The translations under genes and the position numbers were made by a program. From Desulfopila inferna (GTDB lineage: Bacteria; Desulfobacterota; Desulfobulbia; Desulfobulbales; Desulfocapsaceae): a stretch of 64,000 bases of DNA. Where the stretch lies: NCBI RefSeq assembly GCF_016919005.1, contig NZ_JAFFQE010000001.1, forward strand, positions 434,001 to 498,000. The letters run 5' to 3'. This document shows positions 27,772-37,084 of the stretch, one piece after another. Each line of letters begins with the position of its first letter. Position 1 is the first letter of the stretch. Under the pieces are notes generated by a model. It saw nothing but the letters and a program-made list of their open reading frames with translations. It did not search any database and was not told the origin of the DNA.

Positions 27772-27799
27772 TAAAGATAACCCCTGTCCCTGCCGATAT
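27772..27799 (+). promoter_or_regulatory. sigma-28 (FliA) promoter for flgF operon
   Basis: TAAAGATA (27772-27779) and GCCGATAT (27792-27799) match the FliA consensus TAAAGTTT and GCCGATAA, with 12 bases between instead of 11. It is 46 bases upstream of the flgF start. The upstream AGTAAGGTACTAAAG resembles the sequence before the promoter at 32789. Confidence 0.7.
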
Positions 27800-27844
27800 A
27801 CTACTGACTCAGAAAAACCATCAACATCAACAGAAAAGGAAATC

Positions 27845-28594
27845 ATGGTCTCAGGTAAATACAGCGCTCTCTCCGGTGCCATAGCACGAGAACAGAGTAT
27901 CGCCAATACATCTGCCAACCTCGCCAATGTCAGCACCATCGGCTATAAAAAGACCCGGATGAGCTTCGAGTCGATCCTCAAGGAGGAGCAGCAGATCGCC
28001 GATACCAAAGGTATTAACTACAGCAGAGTAAAAGGGAATTATATTGATTTCTCCCAAGGTCCTCTGAAGGAAACCGACAGCCCTTTGGATGTTGCCATAA
28101 TGGGAGACGGATTCTTCAAAATTCGCAGTGCCCAGGGCGACCTTCTCACCCGTAAGGGAAATTTTGTCCTGGACGATACAGGCAGACTGCTCACTGATAC
28201 GGGAATGCCGGTTTTAAACAATGGCGGCGGTGAAATTTTCATCCGGGCCGAGGATACCGCTTCCATCGTTATCGATCGGGCCGGCAATATTACCGGCGTG
28301 GGTGCCAATGGCGAGCAAACTCCCTTCGGGCAGCTGGCCATCGTCGATGTTGACGACAAATCGCTCCTTGAAAATGAACTTGATACCGCTTATTCGGTAC
28401 CGCCCGAAGCGCTGGAAATACCCGCCGAGAATTTCCGTATATCACAGGGCAGTCTGGAAGTTTCAAATGTTAATATGACCGATGAAATGACCAAGATGAT
28501 ATACGACAATCGCCTGTTCCAGGCTTACCACAGTGTCCTGGAGAGCTATTCGAAACTTGGTGAGAAACTTGAAGCGCTGGGCACGCTTGCCTAA
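27845..28594 (+). CDS. flgF: flagellar rod protein FlgF
   Basis: The protein has 249 residues. It has the rod signature near the N-terminus (SANLANVSTIGYKKTRMSFE) and the C-terminal MIYDNRLFQAYHSVLESYSK. It is similar to FlgG but shorter and placed just before it, the usual flgF-flgG arrangement. It forms part of the proximal rod. Unusually for a rod gene it appears to be under a FliA promoter. Confidence 0.92.
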   Translation: MVSGKYSALSGAIAREQSIANTSANLANVSTIGYKKTRMSFESILKEEQQIADTKGINYSRVKGNYIDFSQGPLKETDSPLDVAIMGDGFFKIRSAQGDLLTRKGNFVLDDTGRLLTDTGMPVLNNGGGEIFIRAEDTASIVIDRAGNITGVGANGEQTPFGQLAIVDVDDKSLLENELDTAYSVPPEALEIPAENFRISQGSLEVSNVNMTDEMTKMIYDNRLFQAYHSVLESYSKLGEKLEALGTLA

Positions 28595-28655
28595 CCCGGC
28601 CAAAGAATGATGTGAGCTATTCACTATCGCAGACAGATACGAGAAAAGAGAGGAA

Positions 28656-29441
28656 ATGATTCGATCACTCTATACCGGCACGACCGGCATGAATTCCCAG
28701 CAGTTGAATATCGATGTTATTGCCAATAACCTGGCCAACGTCAGTACTACCGGATTCAAGAAGTCCGTTAACAATTTCCAGGATCTGCTCTATGAAACCA
28801 TAAAAGTTCCGGGCAGCCCGACATCGGCGGATACCGAATCACCCACCGGTATCATGGTGGGACTTGGAGTGCGGCCCTCTGCCGTTGCCAAGGTATTCAG
28901 CCAGGGAGAGCTGATCCAGACCGAAAATGAGCTCGATGTCGCCATCGAAGGCGACGGCTTTTTCCAGATAGAGCTTCCCAACGGCAACACTGCCTATACG
29001 CGTGACGGTTCCCTCAAGCGCGACAGTGACGGCAGGATCACCAACTCCAATGGCTATCCGGTGCTGCCCGCCTTGACCATACCGGAAGGCTCCAGACAGA
29101 TCACCATAAGCGATACCGGTATTGTCAGCGTCGTTTTGGCAGGAGACAGAGAAGCCACCGAGGTCGGCACCCTGGAGCTTGCCGTCTTCACCAATAATGC
29201 CGGACTTTCCGCCGCAGGCAATAATCTCTATCTTGAAACCGGCGCTTCAGGGGCTCCCGCGGTCTCCAATCCGGGCGACGACGGTTTCGGTCTGCTCATC
29301 CATACATTTCTCGAGGGATCCAATGTCAATATAGTCCAGGAACTCGCCAATATGATCACTGCCCAAAGGGCTTACGAGATCAATTCCAAGACCATCCAGA
29401 CTTCGGATGAAATGATGCAAGCCACAAACCAGTTGGTGTAA
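28656..29441 (+). CDS. flgG: flagellar distal rod protein FlgG
   Basis: The protein has 261 residues, highly conserved. The N-terminus is IRSLYTGTTGMNSQQLNIDV, then ANNLANVSTTGFKK; the C-terminus has MITAQRAYEINSKTIQTSDE. AGAGAGG lies upstream. FlgG builds the distal rod that crosses the P and L rings. Confidence 0.97.
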   Translation: MIRSLYTGTTGMNSQQLNIDVIANNLANVSTTGFKKSVNNFQDLLYETIKVPGSPTSADTESPTGIMVGLGVRPSAVAKVFSQGELIQTENELDVAIEGDGFFQIELPNGNTAYTRDGSLKRDSDGRITNSNGYPVLPALTIPEGSRQITISDTGIVSVVLAGDREATEVGTLELAVFTNNAGLSAAGNNLYLETGASGAPAVSNPGDDGFGLLIHTFLEGSNVNIVQELANMITAQRAYEINSKTIQTSDEMMQATNQLV

Positions 29442-29442
29442 T

Positions 29443-30390
29443 ATGTTACTAAGATATTTTCTGATTTTACTTTTTCTCGCTATCGGCGTACCGGCCCATG
29501 CGCTGGAAATCTCTTTTCTCCCTAAAGCAGATGTTTCCGATAAATTTATAACTCTGGGAGATATTGTTGAATTCGATACGGATGATGATCTGACTCGTGC
29601 ACTCGCCGACCAGGTAATTTCCAAATCTCCCGAACCGGGCGAGCAGAAATTTCTTCGTTCCGCGGATATCATCAAAAATATCATCCGCAAAACCACGCTG
29701 TCCAGATCGACTCTCTGGTCCGGGTCCGCGACAGTAAAGGTTTTTCGTCAGGGAGTGCGGATAGTACCGAAGATGATAGAGAACGAAATCGGCATCTATC
29801 TGAAGAATAATAAAAATCAATTGCCGGATGCAGATATTCGCTTTGTTTCAGGAGCAATGCCTCTCCCTTTTTCGGTTCCAAAAGGCGATCTCACCTGGGA
29901 AATCATTCCATCGAGCCCTTCCATTATCGACAGTACCCGTTTTGCCGTTATCATTCGGGTTGACGGCAGGGTGAGAGAGAATTTATCGATACCGGGAAAA
30001 ATCGAGGCCATTGCTTCCACGGTGGCCGCTACCACTCCCTTGGAAAGAGGTGCAATTATCACCCCGGACAACATTCACCTGGTCCGCACGGATATCACCG
30101 AGCTTAAAAATCCCTGTCTCGACCTCCGCTCCATTCTCGGCAAGCGGTTGACCCGTTCGGTCAGAGCCGGCAATGTCATCAATACCTCGGATGTCGAGTT
30201 TCCGGCAATTGTCCAAAAAGGGCAGCTTGTCAAAATTTTCATCAGACAGCGCCGATTAGTTCTGACAGCTACCGGAATTGCCAACATGGACGGCAAGCTC
30301 AACGAAGTGATCAGGGTCCGCAATGCCAGCTCCAATAAACTTATTTATTGCAAGGTTACCGCACCTGGAATCGTGGAGGTTATTATCTAA
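29443..30390 (+). CDS. flgA: P-ring assembly chaperone FlgA
   Basis: The protein has 315 residues with a signal peptide (LRYFLILLFLAIGVPAHA). The C-terminal SAF domain is clear from LERGAIITPDNIHLVRTDI, then KRLTRSVRAGNVI and a VKIFIRQRRLVLTATG-type finish. FlgA is the periplasmic chaperone for FlgI. It starts 1 base after the flgG stop. Confidence 0.93.
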   Translation: MLLRYFLILLFLAIGVPAHALEISFLPKADVSDKFITLGDIVEFDTDDDLTRALADQVISKSPEPGEQKFLRSADIIKNIIRKTTLSRSTLWSGSATVKVFRQGVRIVPKMIENEIGIYLKNNKNQLPDADIRFVSGAMPLPFSVPKGDLTWEIIPSSPSIIDSTRFAVIIRVDGRVRENLSIPGKIEAIASTVAATTPLERGAIITPDNIHLVRTDITELKNPCLDLRSILGKRLTRSVRAGNVINTSDVEFPAIVQKGQLVKIFIRQRRLVLTATGIANMDGKLNEVIRVRNASSNKLIYCKVTAPGIVEVII

Positions 30391-30391
30391 C

Positions 30392-31081
30392 ATGAAAAAC
30401 TATATTATCATTGCCGTACTGGTCCTGCTCACCTCCTGTTCAGCAAAAAACTATTCGGACCTGACCGAAATTCCCGAGCCTCTGGAAGAAATTCAGCATG
30501 CCGATGCTCAACCGCAGGGTAATGGTTCCCTGTGGTCGCATCGTACCGATTCCATCTTTGCGGATCATAAAGCCCGGAGCATCGGCGACATTGTCACCGT
30601 GACCATTTCCGAGCAGGCGAGCGCCACCAAGGAAGCAACTACAAGTTCCGGTAAATCATCAAACTGGAATGCCGGCATATCCAATTTTTTCGGGCTTGAA
30701 AACGCCAAGTTCATAACCGACAGCTCTCTCAGCCCTGATCTCACCAATCTGATCAATACCAGTGCCAGCAACTCATTTGACGGCAGCGGCAAAACAGTGC
30801 GCACCGATGATCTCCGGGCCTCACTGACAACCCAGGTTGTGGGCAGATACACCAACGGAAATTTAAAAATCCGAGGCGGCAAGGAAGTAACGGTCAACAA
30901 TGAGGTTCAGGTCATATATATCACCGGAATAATCCGGCCTGTCGATATTACCGCGGCTAACACCGTCGATTCCGAGAAAATATTGAACGCACGCATCCAC
31001 TACACCGGCAAGGGCGTCATTAGCGACAAACAGGAACCGGGGTGGCTTACCCGGGGTATCGACCATATCTGGCCATTTTAA
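30392..31081 (+). CDS. flgH: flagellar L-ring lipoprotein FlgH
   Basis: From ATG 30392 the protein has 229 residues with a lipobox LLTSC, so C16 would be lipidated. Conserved FlgH features are GNGSLWS, SIGDIVTVTISEQASATKE and GKEVTVNNEVQVIYITGIIR. It forms the outer-membrane L ring. The reading frame is open further upstream, inside flgA, but the lipoprotein signal fixes the start. Confidence 0.95.
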   Translation: MKNYIIIAVLVLLTSCSAKNYSDLTEIPEPLEEIQHADAQPQGNGSLWSHRTDSIFADHKARSIGDIVTVTISEQASATKEATTSSGKSSNWNAGISNFFGLENAKFITDSSLSPDLTNLINTSASNSFDGSGKTVRTDDLRASLTTQVVGRYTNGNLKIRGGKEVTVNNEVQVIYITGIIRPVDITAANTVDSEKILNARIHYTGKGVISDKQEPGWLTRGIDHIWPF

Positions 31082-31097
31082 GTAAATCGAAACCATT

Positions 31098-32222
31098 ATG
31101 AAATTCACTCAATTTTCACGAACCCTGCTTATTACCATCACCATTTTCTTTATCGCAGCAACAGCCAATTCGGCGCGGATAAAAGACATCGCCAACCTGC
31201 ACGGCGTACGGACCAACCAACTGATCGGATATGGTCTGGTCACCGGTCTCAACGGCACCGGTGACGATATGAAGAAGACCACTTTCACCCTGCAGGCCAT
31301 ATACAACATGATGGTAAGAAACGGTATTTCGATTGATCCCAAGGAACTTGACGGAGTCAAAATCGACAATATTGCCGCGGTGATGGTTACAGCCACCCTG
31401 CCGCCTTTTTCACGGCCCGGCAGCCGGATCGATGTGCTCGTTTCCTCCATGGGCGATGCAGACAGCCTGGCCGGCGGCACCCTGTTGATGACGCCGCTCA
31501 AAGGGGCCGATGACAACGTCTATGCCGTTGCTCAGGGACCATTGTCCATCGGCGCTTTTTCCTTTGGCGGAAAAGCCGCCAAAGCTCAGAAAAATCATCC
31601 GACCGTCGGCAGAATATCCAACGGTGCGATAATTGAAAATACCGTACCGGTAGAACTCGGCGAAGATGGAAAAATAGTCTATCAACTCAATAATGCCGAC
31701 TTCACCACTGCCACCAGGATGAGCGATTCCATCAATCGGATTTTTGGTAAAAATACTGCGTTTCCCAATGATTCAGGCACGGTAATTGTTCATATACCGG
31801 AGTCTAACCGGGACAACGTCGTCTCCTTTGTTTCCGAAGTCGAATCCATTGAAATACTATCCGATTCCGTGGCCCGCGTGGTTGTAAACGAGCGTACCGG
31901 AACCATTGTCATGGGGAAAGACGTCAAGCTCTCCACCGTTGCCGTCTCGCACGGCAATCTCAGTCTTGTCGTCAAGGAATACGAGGACGTTGTTCAGCCA
32001 AATCCGCTTGGCGAGGGTGACACCGTCGTCACTCGGGAAACTTCGCTCGAAGTCGTCGAAGAAGAAGGCCGGCTTACGGTCCTGGATCTTCCCCATGGCG
32101 TGAGCATCGGCGAAATAGCGAGCGCCCTCAACGCCATCGGCGCCACTCCTCGCGATCTCATCGCCATATTTCAGGCAATCAAGGCATCCGGCTCCATGCA
32201 GGGTGAACTCATAATACTATAA
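31098..32222 (+). CDS. flgI: flagellar P-ring protein FlgI
   Basis: The protein has 374 residues with a signal peptide ending near ANSA. Family blocks include GYGLVTGLNGTGDD, VMVTATLPPFSRPGSRIDVL and GVSIGEIASALNAIGATPRD. It forms the periplasmic P ring around the distal rod and needs FlgA. Confidence 0.97.
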   Translation: MKFTQFSRTLLITITIFFIAATANSARIKDIANLHGVRTNQLIGYGLVTGLNGTGDDMKKTTFTLQAIYNMMVRNGISIDPKELDGVKIDNIAAVMVTATLPPFSRPGSRIDVLVSSMGDADSLAGGTLLMTPLKGADDNVYAVAQGPLSIGAFSFGGKAAKAQKNHPTVGRISNGAIIENTVPVELGEDGKIVYQLNNADFTTATRMSDSINRIFGKNTAFPNDSGTVIVHIPESNRDNVVSFVSEVESIEILSDSVARVVVNERTGTIVMGKDVKLSTVAVSHGNLSLVVKEYEDVVQPNPLGEGDTVVTRETSLEVVEEEGRLTVLDLPHGVSIGEIASALNAIGATPRDLIAIFQAIKASGSMQGELIIL

Positions 32223-32235
32223 CTTTTTTTATATC

Positions 32236-32544
32236 ATGAATCTCCAAATAGACCCGAGAATTACCCAGTCCGTTACACCGACCTCACCTTCGGTTGCCCC
32301 TGACAAGGCTAAAAACGATAAACAGCTTCGTCAGTCAGCCCGAGAATTTGAGGCTATATACATAAATGAAATGTATAAAGCCATGCGAAAAAACATTCCT
32401 GAAGGAGGCCTTCTGGAGAAATCCTCCGCCACGACAATGTTCGAGGAAATGCTGGATATGGAAATGGCGCGAAAAACAGCAGCCGGGAAGGGTATGGGAA
32501 TCGGTGAAGCGATGTATGATCAGCTGAAAGGCAATATCAAATAA
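32236..32544 (+). CDS. flgJ: rod-binding FlgJ, N-terminal domain only
   Basis: The protein has 102 residues. It matches the rod-binding domain of FlgJ (AREFEAIYINEMYKAMRK, EEMLDMEMARKTAAG). The peptidoglycan-hydrolase domain present in gammaproteobacterial FlgJ is missing, which is normal for this group; a separate hydrolase must open the wall. It follows flgI by 13 bp. Confidence 0.9.
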   Translation: MNLQIDPRITQSVTPTSPSVAPDKAKNDKQLRQSAREFEAIYINEMYKAMRKNIPEGGLLEKSSATTMFEEMLDMEMARKTAAGKGMGIGEAMYDQLKGNIK

Positions 32545-32788
32545 CAGTGGTTGCCCAAGAATCTGCCCAGATTATCCGCCGTTTCTTTTTTCCTACCCCA
32601 GCTGAGCTGGACTCTTTACAGTACCGGTATAAGAACCTTTAGACACAAGAAAATAAATCTGTAAGGTACTAACCCCGTTAAGCCGTAAACGGCCGGGATA
32701 AGCACCATGGTTGTAGATGTAGTTTACTGATTTCAAATACATTTCCCGTCTTCTTGTATTTTTTGTCAGCTTTTGTGGAGTAAAGTAC

Positions 32789-32815
32789 TAAAGTTTTCTG
32801 CAACAAAGCCGATAT
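32789..32815 (+). promoter_or_regulatory. sigma-28 (FliA) promoter for the flgM operon
   Basis: TAAAGTTT (32789-32796), 11 bases, then GCCGATAT (32808-32815) is almost the perfect FliA consensus. It lies 68 bases before the GTG of the gene at 32883, in an intergenic stretch (32545-32882) with no other gene. A small hairpin GCCGTAAACGGC lies further upstream near 32682. Confidence 0.85.
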
Positions 32816-32882
32816 AATAAATAGAGAAATATAAAGAAAACATGCATGGATGCATGATTCTTTTTCGCAAGGAGGCGGCAGA

Positions 32883-33443
32883 GTGGTTAATTCTATCAGT
32901 AACAGCTTTGTGTTGGATGCGATGGCAGCCAACGCAGATCATCGCCCCCGGGAACGGGTAGATAAAAGAAGAGAATCCGGTTCACAAAAAGCAGCCATGG
33001 ATACAGTAACACTTCAACAGAGCTCAACACCGGCCGCAACATACTCCACTCCTCTTTCTTCCGGAGAGATTGCCGATAAAGGCGACGAAATGCTCCGTAA
33101 ACTTGTTACTACCCTGCTCGGTGAACAGGGTGCCAACTCTGTCATAGCCGCTGCTGATTCGGTGATCGATATAGGCGAAATCAGCCGGGAAGAAGCCGCT
33201 GAACTTATAGCGGAAGACGGCTATTTTGGTGTTGGACAGACATCGGATCGTATAGTAAAATTCGCCATAGCTATGGCCGGCGGCGATGCCGGCAGGCTTG
33301 ATGCAATAAAAGAAGGTGTTGAAAAAGGTTTCAATGAATCCCTTGAAGCATTTGGTGGTTCACTGCCGGATATATCCCACACCACCTTTGCCGCGGTAAT
33401 GGAAAAGCTTGATGCCTGGGCTGCTGAGGCAGATGGCAAATAA
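32883..33443 (+). CDS. unnamed late flagellar protein ahead of flgM
   Basis: The start is GTG 32883, 7 bases after a perfect AAGGAGG (32869-32875), giving 186 residues. The first 60 are polar and low-complexity; the rest is mostly helical (LRKLVTTLLGEQGANSVIAA, then VKFAIAMAGGDAGRLDAIKE, then LPDISHTTFAAVMEKLDAW). No signal peptide or membrane helix is seen. From memory a similar C-terminal pattern occurs in proteins labelled DUF5610 or, doubtfully, hydrogenase-4 component G. Here it is the first gene after a strong FliA promoter and is followed by flgM, so it is likely an exported or late flagellar factor. Function unknown. Confidence 0.78.
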   Translation: MVNSISNSFVLDAMAANADHRPRERVDKRRESGSQKAAMDTVTLQQSSTPAATYSTPLSSGEIADKGDEMLRKLVTTLLGEQGANSVIAAADSVIDIGEISREEAAELIAEDGYFGVGQTSDRIVKFAIAMAGGDAGRLDAIKEGVEKGFNESLEAFGGSLPDISHTTFAAVMEKLDAWAAEADGK

Positions 33444-33465
33444 GCTCAAACAATCGGGTGACGAT

Positions 33466-33756
33466 ATGAGTATTGATTTTTTTGGAATCGGCGGACCGGG
33501 ACAGATTGGTGATTTAAAGAATACACAGAAATCACAATCGGGAAAAAAGACGGAAGCCGTACAGAATCCGGACCAGGTACAATTTTCAGCAGTGCTTCAG
33601 GATGTGAACAAGGCAAAACAGTCTGAAAGCACCATAAGTGCGGAAAGAGCAGCAAAAGTGCAAGCTCTCAAGGCACAGATTGCTGAGGGTTCCTACAAAC
33701 CTGATCTGCATAAGGTCGCTTCTTCCCTGCTGCAGTTCATTGTCGAGGAGAAATAA
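33466..33756 (+). CDS. flgM: anti-sigma-28 factor FlgM
   Basis: From ATG 33466 (GGGTGA upstream) the protein has 96 residues. The disordered N-terminus is typical, and the C-terminal FliA-binding region reads ERAAKVQALKAQIAEGSYKP followed by a short helix. FlgM holds FliA until it is exported through the completed hook. It is coupled to flgN by a TAATG overlap. Confidence 0.9.
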   Translation: MSIDFFGIGGPGQIGDLKNTQKSQSGKKTEAVQNPDQVQFSAVLQDVNKAKQSESTISAERAAKVQALKAQIAEGSYKPDLHKVASSLLQFIVEEK

Positions 33757-34112
33757 TGATGAATGCCGGAACCACGCGTGAAAATCTGCTGGCACTGAAA
33801 GATGCGATCATCCAGGAGAGAGAGCAGGCAATAAACCTCAACCTTGACGGCATGTACACCGCCATGAAGGCCAAGGAAGATCTGATTCAGGTTCTGGCGC
33901 ATGTCAAAAGCATCGATAAGGCCGACCAGCCGCTCGCCGAACATATCCGGCATGAAAACCGCAGGAATGCCTTTCTCTTTAAATCCACCCTCGGCTGGAT
34001 AAGGGAGACCATGGAATTCTTCGGCAAGAGAACCTCGTCTTCAACCTATTCCGCAAATGCCGGTACCGTCTCTTCGGAAACAAACGGCAGATTGCTCTCG
34101 GGACGGATCTGA
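33756..34112 (+). CDS. flgN: flagellar chaperone FlgN
   Basis: The protein has 118 residues, mostly helical (LLALKDAIIQEREQAINLNL, then AMKAKEDLIQVLAH). It lies between flgM and flgK, as FlgN chaperones for FlgK and FlgL usually do. The C-terminal 25 residues are Ser/Thr-rich and not conserved. Confidence 0.82.
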   Translation: MMNAGTTRENLLALKDAIIQEREQAINLNLDGMYTAMKAKEDLIQVLAHVKSIDKADQPLAEHIRHENRRNAFLFKSTLGWIRETMEFFGKRTSSSTYSANAGTVSSETNGRLLSGRI

Positions 34113-34113
34113 T

Positions 34114-35538
34114 ATGGGCGGTGGACTCTTTTCCGCACTCAATGCGGCGCGGACCTCACTGGAGGTCAACCAGAAGTCGATCGAGATAGTCGGCAATAAT
34201 ATCTCCAATGTCAATACCCCGGGATATTCCCGACAAAGCGCTACTCTTTCCACCTACCCCGCTGTCAATTTCGGGGATTTTTTTGTGGGTCAGGGAGTAA
34301 AGGTAAGCGATGTCCGCCGCGATCACGACGTCTTCGTCACCAACCAGCTGCGCGACAAGGTGGTCGACCTTGGACTCTTTAACGGCCAGACCCAGTCCCT
34401 TAATGAACTTGAGCGTATATTCAATATTTCAGAGGAGAATATCGCCACAGATGTCGACAGATTTTTCGACTCCTGGCAGGAGTTGTCCGCCAGTCCCAGC
34501 GATCTTGTTCTCCGGGATATCGTCATTCAGCGCGGCGAGCTGCTGTCCACCAATTTTAACAATACCGCCAACGATCTGCAGACCGTCAGAGAAAACATCA
34601 ACGACACCATCGTTTCCAAGGTAAGCGCCATCAATTCCAAGATCGAGGAGGTTGCCGACCTCAATCAGACAATCTTCAATATTGAAATACGCGGACAGAC
34701 TGCCAATTCGGCACGGGACAAAAGAGACACGCTGGCCAATGAGCTTGCTGCCGCTCTCGGCGCCGAAAGCTATGAATCGCCCAATGGCATGCTCTCGGTC
34801 AATCTGCCGGGAGGCCTGCCTTTAGTCCAGGGCACCGAAGCCATGACCATCGAACCGGTTTCCTCTGGCGCCGACATGGACCTGGTCCTGCACGCCGGCG
34901 GAGTAACGCGATCCATCAATGAAAGACATCTTGGCGGAGAATTCCAGGGAATGCTTGAAATGCGCGACAATTTCATCCCCGCACTTCGGGACGATCTGGA
35001 CCGCCTCGCCTATGAAATCAGCAGCCAGGTCAATCTTCAGCATGCAGCAGGTGTCGGACTCGATGACAGCACCGGTCTCAGCTTCTTCTCCGGTCCCACT
35101 GCGGCATCGACAACGCCACCGGCCCCGCTGCCCGCTGATTACCTCAATGCAGCACGAAATATGTCCGTTGTACTGGCAGACTCTAATCAGGTCGCCGCCG
35201 GCATGGGCTCACCGGCTGCCCCGGGTGACAATCGCAACGCCCTGACTATTTCAAATATTGGAGAAACCTACCTTGTCGGCGGAATAGACGATTTCAACTC
35301 TTACTATGGCAAGATGACCTCCAGGGTAGGCATACGCACCAATCAGAACGAGCTGAATTTCCAAGGCTCACAGGATGCCGTCAACCAGCTCGAAAATATG
35401 CGGGACGGTTTGGCCGGCGTCTCCCTTGAGGAGGAAATGATCGATCTGATTGTCTATCAGCGGGGTTTTGAATCCTCAGCCAAATTTTTATCCACCATTG
35501 ACGAGATGATGGGTTCCCTTATCAACATCAGACGATAA
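34114..35538 (+). CDS. flgK: hook-filament junction protein FlgK
   Basis: From ATG 34114, 1 base after the flgN stop, the protein has 474 residues. The N-terminus is GGLFSALNAARTSLEVNQKS, then GNNISNVNTPGYSRQ; the C-terminus is DLIVYQRGFESSAKFLSTID. An earlier in-frame ATG inside flgN is not needed. FlgK is the first junction protein between hook and filament. Confidence 0.95.
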   Translation: MGGGLFSALNAARTSLEVNQKSIEIVGNNISNVNTPGYSRQSATLSTYPAVNFGDFFVGQGVKVSDVRRDHDVFVTNQLRDKVVDLGLFNGQTQSLNELERIFNISEENIATDVDRFFDSWQELSASPSDLVLRDIVIQRGELLSTNFNNTANDLQTVRENINDTIVSKVSAINSKIEEVADLNQTIFNIEIRGQTANSARDKRDTLANELAAALGAESYESPNGMLSVNLPGGLPLVQGTEAMTIEPVSSGADMDLVLHAGGVTRSINERHLGGEFQGMLEMRDNFIPALRDDLDRLAYEISSQVNLQHAAGVGLDDSTGLSFFSGPTAASTTPPAPLPADYLNAARNMSVVLADSNQVAAGMGSPAAPGDNRNALTISNIGETYLVGGIDDFNSYYGKMTSRVGIRTNQNELNFQGSQDAVNQLENMRDGLAGVSLEEEMIDLIVYQRGFESSAKFLSTIDEMMGSLINIRR

Positions 35539-35582
35539 ATTGCAGGTCGTACTCCTTCTGCCGCTCCACAGAGGTATAGCAT

Positions 35583-36602
35583 ATGAAAGTCACGGAAAAT
35601 ACAACCTACAGAATGCTGCAGACAAATCTCGACCGGATTACCGGCCGTCTGGAAGACTTGCGGATCCAGGGAGCAACCGGCATAAAGCTCAATAAGCCTT
35701 CCGATGATCCCTCAGCCATCCGTCCGGTGCTCACCACCAGAACGCAGCTTCGCACTACCGACCGCTACCTCGAAACGATGGGTGTCAGTCTTGATAAGAT
35801 GCAGGCTACCGACGGACATCTGGCGCATGTGGAAAATATCCTGCAGCGCGCTAAGGAAATCGGCATAAACTCCGTTAACGAAAGCCTGAGCCCCCAGGAT
35901 CTTAATACTCTTGCCGATGAAGTAAATTTCCTTAAAGACGAACTTTTAGACTCTGCCAACGGTGTCATTGACGGAAAATATATGTTTGCCGGATATCAGG
36001 AGCAGACAAAACCGTTCGTCGAAAATACAGGGTATACAGATGCCGGCTATGATCCTTTAGATTCACAGACGTGGCCGGTTTTTTATATGGGAGACGGCAA
36101 CTCCACACAGCTGGAGATTACACCGGGAGAACTTCAGGAAGTTACTCTGACCGGTAATGAACTCTTTATGGGTATCAGCAACGTCTCCATACAAGCCCAA
36201 AGTAATACACCGACAAACGGTTTCGACTACCAGTCGGATAAAGGTGTCGATGTTTTCAGCGTGTTGCAGCGTCTGGAAGATTCCATCAGAGCCGGTAATG
36301 TCAACAATGCACCTCCAACCACACCAGGCGACGGCATACAAAAAGGTCTCGCCGATCTGGACCTTGCCGCCGATCAAAACAGACGCTTGCGCAGTCAGCT
36401 CGGCAACCGTGCCCGCCGGGTGGAAAATGCAATCCAGAGCCAGGAAACCGTGAAAGCCGATCTGGAACAGATTCTCTCCAGATACCAAGATGCCGACGTG
36501 ATTGAGACTTTCAACGATATCATAAAACAGGAGACGGCTTTTAAGGCGGCGTTGAATATTACCGCTAAGGTATCAGATATCTCGATCCTCGATTATGTCT
36601 AG
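35583..36602 (+). CDS. flgL: hook-filament junction protein FlgL
   Basis: The protein has 339 residues. It resembles flagellin at both ends: N-terminal NLDRITGRLEDLRIQGATGI, C-terminal NDIIKQETAFKAALNITAKV. A GAGG site precedes the ATG. FlgL is the second junction protein and follows flgK by 44 bp. Confidence 0.94.
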   Translation: MKVTENTTYRMLQTNLDRITGRLEDLRIQGATGIKLNKPSDDPSAIRPVLTTRTQLRTTDRYLETMGVSLDKMQATDGHLAHVENILQRAKEIGINSVNESLSPQDLNTLADEVNFLKDELLDSANGVIDGKYMFAGYQEQTKPFVENTGYTDAGYDPLDSQTWPVFYMGDGNSTQLEITPGELQEVTLTGNELFMGISNVSIQAQSNTPTNGFDYQSDKGVDVFSVLQRLEDSIRAGNVNNAPPTTPGDGIQKGLADLDLAADQNRRLRSQLGNRARRVENAIQSQETVKADLEQILSRYQDADVIETFNDIIKQETAFKAALNITAKVSDISILDYV

Positions 36603-36709
36603 GCCCTTGAACATTATATAAGAAATTTGAGTAACACCCCGTTCTTTCCCAAGAACAAGAAAACATCTATAGGTGTTTATGTGCCTAGAAAAAATGATGA
36701 GCAAATCAT

Positions 36710-36738
36710 TTGACTTCAATCTCCTGAATGGATAATAT
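36710..36738 (+). promoter_or_regulatory. possible sigma-70 promoter for csrA-fliW
   Basis: TTGACT (36710-36715) and TAATAT (36733-36738) are 17 bases apart, a good housekeeping match. It lies in the 230-base gap after flgL and would leave a leader of about 90 bases before csrA. Confidence 0.5.
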
Positions 36739-36832
36739 ATCATAAAATAAGCTGCTGTAGTTACTAGCTATTCACTAAAAATTGAAATCGCTTTCGCTTA
36801 AGTGCGGATTGTCGTTCTTCCAGGAGAGGACC

Positions 36833-37084
36833 ATGCTGGTTTTGACCAGGAAAGCCGGTGAGGGTATCGTCATAGGCGATAATATCACCATTAAAATCAT
36901 AGAGGTAAAAGGCGGAGGGATCCGTATAGGCATCGATGCCCCCAAAGACCAGAAGATATACCGTCAGGAAGTTTATGAGCGCATATCGGCGGAAAACCGG
37001 GAAGCGGCGCTTCACTGGCAGCTTGATGACCTAGACTCGCTCATGCCTGCCCAACATAAAGACAATAAAGATAAAAAAAAGTAA
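36833..37084 (+). CDS. csrA: carbon storage regulator CsrA
   Basis: From ATG 36833, preceded by AGGAGAGGA, the protein has 83 residues. The N-terminus [20 protein letters not shown] is the CsrA signature, and residues near 44 ([10 protein letters not shown]) correspond to the RNA-binding arginine region. The C-terminal tail is unusually long and Lys-rich. CsrA blocks translation of target mRNAs by binding GGA motifs; flagellin mRNA is the known target when FliW is present. fliW overlaps its stop. Confidence 0.95.
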   Translation: MLVLTRKAGEGIVIGDNITIKIIEVKGGGIRIGIDAPKDQKIYRQEVYERISAENREAALHWQLDDLDSLMPAQHKDNKDKKK

